A stretch of DNA of 10,468 nucleotides from Spirochaetaceae bacterium UBA1306. GTDB taxonomy: Bacteria; Spirochaetota; Spirochaetia; Treponematales; Rectinemataceae. The notes below the pieces were generated by a model. It was not told the origin of the DNA and did not search any database. It saw nothing but the letters and a program-made list of their open reading frames with translations. The stretch lies in assembly GCA_002307245.1 (NCBI GenBank), contig DBTW01000166.1:1-10468 (forward strand), in the 5' to 3' direction. Positions 6,589-10,468 of the stretch are shown here, piece after piece (within the stretch, counting starts at the first letter, position 1; every line of letters begins with the position of its first letter). A program made the position numbers and the translations under genes.

Positions 6589-9500
6589 CCGAGGGGCCGC
6601 AGCTCCAGGTCGAGGCCGTAAGGACCCGGCCTGAGCCTATAGCGCTCGAGGGTGTCGGGGCCGCAGGATGCGGTCCCAAGGCCGCGTTGCGCGACATCGA
6701 TCGACAGGAAGGTCTCGGGCCGCCTGACCAGATCGCAGGTATGCCTCGCCTCCCAGAGCTGCCGGGCGCCGTGGTGGGAGGCCGTGAAGTCGAAGCGTCC
6801 CGGCGTCGAGAGGCGCAGTCCCCCCGCCTCGCCGCCCAGCTCCAGCCAGCGGACATCGGTCCGGTTGCCGTTCTCCTGGGGCAGGACGTAGGGCACCTGG
6901 AGAGCGTCGACGCATGACTCCCAGATGCCGACCGCGGCCCCGGCCTTGCGGTCCGAGTAGCACTCCTGGGGCCCGCGGCCGTACCAGCGCGCGCGTTCGA
7001 TGCCGGGGGCGAGGGCGCAGGAGAGGCCCACCTTGGGCAGCTCCGGCAGGCCCGGATCGAGGTCGAAAAGAAAGGAGCAGGCCGCTCCCCCGCCATCGAA
7101 GCGCCACTCCTGGACGAAGCGGCCGGCCCTGCGGCCCGACCGGCCCGCGACCTCGTGGACGATCGCGACATCGTTCGAGCCGGCCTCCCGCCGCATCGAC
7201 GCGAGCGAGAAGGACAGCTGGTCGAGACCCGCGTCGAGCCACTCGTACATGGCCTTGCCGTCGCAGTACCAGGAGAAGTCGGGGATCCCGCGGAGGTCCA
7301 TGAAGAGCTTGAGACCGTCGTTCTCGGTCGGGGCCCTCCATAGGCTCATCTCGAGGGGCGAGGCGAGGAGCTCCCCGCCGGGGCCGCGGAAGGAGCTGAG
7401 GAAGCCATCGGCCGAGACTTCGGCCTCGTAGGGCAGGCCGCCCTCGGAGGCGCGGGAGACGGCCCGGAAGCCGCCGCCCCGGCTGGCGAGCTCGGCCCCG
7501 CGCGCGGCGAGGCGCGGCGCGGCGGAGCGGCGCTCGCCCGAGGACAGAGGCAGCTGCTCCCAGGCAAGGCGATGCCCAGCGGGAGCCCAGGGGCTCGGCT
7601 TCAGGGCGAGGAATTCGAGGAGGAGGAAGGACTCCCCACCGGCGACCGCCGACTTCGCCTCGGCCGTCCAGGGGAAGCCCAGCTCGAGCTCCGCGCCGGC
7701 CCCCGGCTCGAGGGGCGGCAGGGGCAGGGAGCCGCAGAGGACGCTTTCGCCCTCGACCTGTATCGCCCAACGCAGCTCGATCCCCTCGGCCCGGGTGAAG
7801 TCGAGCTTGCTGCGCACGGCGATCCTCCCGGAGAGGGGATGATCGGATGCGGCGGCGAAGCACTGGAAGAGCTTGGCGCACTCGGCGAGTACGGGCTTCG
7901 GGGAGCGGTCGGGGAAGACCAGGCCGTTGCAGATGAAATCGAGGTCGCTCGGCCTGTCGCCGAAGTCGCCGCCGTACTTCCAATACTTGTTCCCGGCCGC
8001 GTCGCGGGCCTCGAGGCCCTGGTCGACCCAGTCCCAGATGAAGCCGCCCTGGAGGCCCTTGCGACTCTCGATCAGGGCCCAGTAGTCCGAGAGGCCGCCG
8101 TTCGAGTTGCCCATCGCGTGCGAGAACTCGCACATGATGAAGGGCCGGCTGTCCTCGGTAGTGTCGGCCCACTGCTCGAGCAGGGCCAGGGGCGGGTACA
8201 TGGTGGACACGATATCGGTCGCCGCCGCGCCCCGTTTGACCGACTCGAGGGTATGGCTGCCCTGGCCCCACTCGGGCCGGCAGGCGCCCTCGTAATGCAG
8301 GGGCCGCGCGGGGTCGAAGGATCGGATCCAGCCGGCCATCGCGTCGTGGTTGGGGCCGTAGCCCGACTCGTTGCCCAGGGACCAGATGATGACCGATGGG
8401 TGGTTCTTGTCCCTGAGGACCATGCGCGCGCCCCGCTCGAGGAAGGCCGAGGCCCAGCGCGGGTCGCGGCAGAGCTGGTCGTAGTAGGCGTGGCACTCGA
8501 TGTTCGCCTCGTCGACGAGGTAGAGTCCGTAACGGTCGCAGAGCTCGTACCAACGCTCGTCGTTCGGATAGTGCGAGAGGCGGACAGCGTTGAAGTTATG
8601 GCGCTTCAGCAGCTCGATGTCCCGGACCATGTCGGCGGTATCGAGGGTCTTGCCGTTGCGCTCGTCGTGCTCGTGCCGGTTGACGCCCTTCATCAGCACG
8701 CGCCGGCCGTTGACGAGGAGGGAGCGGTCCCTCACCTCGACCCGGCGGAAGCCCAGGGCGCAGGCTGAGTGCTCGACCTCGGTCCCCTCGGGCGAGAGGA
8801 GGCTGACGACCAGACTGTAGAGGGCCGGGGCCTCGTGGCTCCACTTCCGCGGCGAGGCCACCGGCAGGGAGAGGCGCGCCTCCCAGCGCGATGCGCGATA
8901 CAGGGCGCCGACGGCGGCCTCGGCCGAGGCGACCGGGCCGGAGAGCGGGGCGGACTCGTCGTAGAGGGCCAGGCGGACGCGCCAATCGCCGCGGTAGGCC
9001 GCGGGGTCGACCCCGGCGGGCAAGCCCGAGGCGCCGTAGTCGACCGGGGCGGTCGCCTGGGGCACGGCGTCGGCGGCGGGGTCGCAGCAGAAGCCCAGCC
9101 TGACCGCCGCCTCGACGTTGCCGGAGGACAGGTCCTCCGAAAGCCGGGGCCTGGCGTCGAGGTCGGCGATGTAGGCGAAATCGGTCGAGTAAAGATAGAC
9201 GGAGCGGTAGATCCCGCCGTACCACCACTGGTCCTGGTCCTCGATGAAGCTCGCGTCCGAGTAGCGGACGACCATGAAGGCCAGGAGGTTCTCGCCCGGT
9301 TTCAGGTGGGGCGTCAGGTCGAACTCGGAAGGTAGGCGGGTGTCCTTGGAGAAGCCGAGGCGGTCGCCGTTGCACCAGGCCTCGAGGAAGGACTCCGCCC
9401 CGCCCACGTGGAGGACCGTGCGCCTCTTCTGCCACCCGGAGGGGAGCTCGAAGCGCATGCGGTAGAGCCCGGTCGGGTTGTGCGACGTGGGCGGCGCGGG

Positions 9501-9869
9501 CGGGACGTTGCCGAAGGGCATCACGACGTTGGTGTAGTGGGGCTTGTCGTGGCCCTGGAGGGTCCAGGTGCCGGGCACGCGCAGCTCGCCCCAGCCCTCC
9601 TCGGCGAAGCCTTCCGCGGCGAAACCGGCGGGGACAGCCGTGGGGTTCGCGGCGAGGGCGAAGCGCCACGTCCCGTCGAGGGAGAGGAGCCAGGGATCGC
9701 CGCCCGGAAGGCCGCCGGGCCCGCGGCCCTCGGGGCCGGCCCTGAGGTCGGCGAGGGCCGCCTCGGCGCTGGCGTAGGGCAGGAGGGGGCTGCGCATGGG
9801 CAGGCGGCCCTCGCCGCTTCTCTCGGGGCTCTCCCAGGGTGCCGAGCCGTGGAAAAGGTCGCCGCTCAT
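6585..9869 (-). CDS. lacZ: beta-galactosidase, GH2 family (LacZ type)
   Basis: A 1094-residue cytoplasmic enzyme (E. coli LacZ has 1023) that hydrolyses terminal beta-galactosides. Order: sugar-binding jelly-roll domain (LDGTWRFAL near 66, then HYTNVVMPF), the YSDASFIEDQD segment with Asp205 (E. coli Asp201), immunoglobulin-like linker domain, TIM barrel starting near 390 (GVNRHEHDERNG), His433 in RLSHYPND (E. coli His391), metal-site motif NIECH, acid/base Glu501 in LGNESGYG, nucleophile Glu581 in FIMCEFSHAMGNS, GGFIWDWVDQG, and the C-terminal beta-galactosidase small-chain domain (LWRAPTENDG near 845, WYGRGPQECYSD near 962, PYVLPQENGNR). All catalytic residues are present. The ATG at 9869 is chosen because it overlaps the stop of the upstream permease as ATGA; the frame is open to 10073 but that part lies inside the permease gene. 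No signal peptide is present. The true substrate may be a galactosylated plant oligosaccharide rather than lactose. Confidence 0.97.
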   Translation of the reverse strand: MSGDLFHGSAPWESPERSGEGRLPMRSPLLPYASAEAALADLRAGPEGRGPGGLPGGDPWLLSLDGTWRFALAANPTAVPAGFAAEGFAEEGWGELRVPGTWTLQGHDKPHYTNVVMPFGNVPPAPPTSHNPTGLYRMRFELPSGWQKRRTVLHVGGAESFLEAWCNGDRLGFSKDTRLPSEFDLTPHLKPGENLLAFMVVRYSDASFIEDQDQWWYGGIYRSVYLYSTDFAYIADLDARPRLSEDLSSGNVEAAVRLGFCCDPAADAVPQATAPVDYGASGLPAGVDPAAYRGDWRVRLALYDESAPLSGPVASAEAAVGALYRASRWEARLSLPVASPRKWSHEAPALYSLVVSLLSPEGTEVEHSACALGFRRVEVRDRSLLVNGRRVLMKGVNRHEHDERNGKTLDTADMVRDIELLKRHNFNAVRLSHYPNDERWYELCDRYGLYLVDEANIECHAYYDQLCRDPRWASAFLERGARMVLRDKNHPSVIIWSLGNESGYGPNHDAMAGWIRSFDPARPLHYEGACRPEWGQGSHTLESVKRGAAATDIVSTMYPPLALLEQWADTTEDSRPFIMCEFSHAMGNSNGGLSDYWALIESRKGLQGGFIWDWVDQGLEARDAAGNKYWKYGGDFGDRPSDLDFICNGLVFPDRSPKPVLAECAKLFQCFAAASDHPLSGRIAVRSKLDFTRAEGIELRWAIQVEGESVLCGSLPLPPLEPGAGAELELGFPWTAEAKSAVAGGESFLLLEFLALKPSPWAPAGHRLAWEQLPLSSGERRSAAPRLAARGAELASRGGGFRAVSRASEGGLPYEAEVSADGFLSSFRGPGGELLASPLEMSLWRAPTENDGLKLFMDLRGIPDFSWYCDGKAMYEWLDAGLDQLSFSLASMRREAGSNDVAIVHEVAGRSGRRAGRFVQEWRFDGGGAACSFLFDLDPGLPELPKVGLSCALAPGIERARWYGRGPQECYSDRKAGAAVGIWESCVDALQVPYVLPQENGNRTDVRWLELGGEAGGLRLSTPGRFDFTASHHGARQLWEARHTCDLVRRPETFLSIDVAQRGLGTASCGPDTLERYRLRPGPYGLDLELRPLG

Positions 9870-10468
9870 TTCACGGACCCTAAAAGACCGGCGACGAATT
9901 GCTTCTGCATCGTGAGGAACAGCACGAGAACGGGCAGGACCGAGATGCAGACGATCACCATGAGGGCACCGTACTCGATCGTATAGGCGTTCATCATCGA
10001 GGCCATCGCGATGGGCAGGGTCTTGCCTTTGTCGCTCAGGATGGTGATCAGGGGCCAGAGATAGGCGTTCCATTGGCCGATGAAAAGGTAGATCGCGGCG
10101 GAGGCGTAGGTGGCCTGCATCGAGGGCGTGACTATGCGCAGGAAGATGTGGAACTCCCCCGCCCCGTCGACGCGCGCCGCTTCCATGATCTCGGTCGGGA
10201 ACATTTTAAAGTTCTGGCGCATGAAGAATATGATGAAGACGGACATGATGCCCGGCAGGATGATCGCGGCGTGGGTGTTGAGGAGCTGGAAGAAGGCGAA
10301 CATCCGGAACATAGGGATGACGAGGGCGATCTGGGGAATGATCATCGTGAGGAGGAGCACTCCGAAAACCCGGTCCCGCGCCTTGGACGGGTACTTCTCG
10401 AAGCCGTAGGCCGCGATGCCGTTCACGACCAGGCCGAGGACAACCGTGAGCAGGGCGATCTTGAGCGA
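9866..10468 (-). CDS. carbohydrate ABC transporter permease, MalG type (partial, N-terminus missing)
   Basis: About 200 codons of a second MalG/COG0395 permease, open to the right edge of the window, so the N-terminal part, including the first membrane segment, is missing. The visible sequence begins SLKIALLTVVLGLVVNGIAAYGFEKY, a conserved stretch of the family, and contains the EAA loop (EIMEAARVDGAGEFHIF...TP), then GQWNAYLWPL and the typical C-terminus MQKQFVAGLLGSVK. An in-frame GTG at 10426 is internal, not the start. It differs strongly from the other MalG-type protein in this window, so it belongs to a separate importer whose MalF partner and binding protein presumably lie to the right. 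Its stop overlaps the beta-galactosidase start by 4 bp (ATGA), so import and hydrolysis are translationally coupled. Confidence 0.95.
   Translation of the reverse strand, partial: SLKIALLTVVLGLVVNGIAAYGFEKYPSKARDRVFGVLLLTMIIPQIALVIPMFRMFAFFQLLNTHAAIILPGIMSVFIIFFMRQNFKMFPTEIMEAARVDGAGEFHIFLRIVTPSMQATYASAAIYLFIGQWNAYLWPLITILSDKGKTLPIAMASMMNAYTIEYGALMVIVCISVLPVLVLFLTMQKQFVAGLLGSVK

Noticed and set aside
7572..8768. 398-codon plus-strand open frame opposite lacZ, and a 638-codon minus-strand frame at 6637-8553
   Set aside because: Both lie inside the GH2 gene, whose catalytic motifs are all in the frame ending at 6585; their products look like G+C-driven low-complexity sequence.

Overview
The window is G+C-rich bacterial DNA, well over 60% G+C by eye, and almost fully coding. 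It holds seven protein genes, two of them cut by the window edges. I see no rRNA, tRNA, CRISPR array, transposase or phage gene. The gene types (COG1653/1175/0395-type sugar importers with a YesM/YesN two-component pair and cytoplasmic glycosidases) are typical of Firmicutes and Spirochaetes. The high G+C together with this set makes me lean towards a G+C-rich spirochaete or similar environmental anaerobe, but that is only an inference.

Layout. Reading leftwards on the minus strand from 3783 is operon A: a secreted sugar-binding protein (2506-3783), an intergenic inverted repeat (2351-2487), two ABC permeases (1422-2297 and 601-1425, overlapping by 4 bp) and the first 197 codons of a GH31 glycosidase resembling alpha-xylosidase YicI (1-593). 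Diverging from it on the plus strand are a YesM-type sensor histidine kinase (3957-5786) and a YesN-type response regulator (5776-6588), overlapping by 11 bp. Converging on these from the right is operon B, minus strand: the C-terminal part of another MalG-type permease (9866-10468, cut by the window end) and a full-length GH2 beta-galactosidase (6585-9869), overlapping by 4 bp.

How it fits together. Two ABC importers would bring oligosaccharides into the cell. No ATPase gene is visible, so a shared MsmK/UgpC-type ATPase elsewhere is likely. Neither glycosidase has a signal peptide, so hydrolysis is cytoplasmic. An alpha-xylosidase-like GH31 beside a beta-galactosidase is the enzyme pair needed to strip the side chains of galactosylated xyloglucan oligosaccharides. 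The kinase and regulator between the two operons are the obvious candidates to sense the sugar and switch on one or both.

The most interesting non-coding signals are: a 9-bp-period tandem repeat that forms one arm of a ~137-bp imperfect inverted repeat between the binding-protein and permease genes; an extended -10 promoter whose predicted start falls on a GTG codon of the kinase, suggesting a leaderless mRNA; a 22-bp dyad overlapping that promoter; and a single CTAG that provides both stop codons of the converging regulator and beta-galactosidase genes. I do not see a wholly new system. The local regulatory architecture is what deserves a second look.
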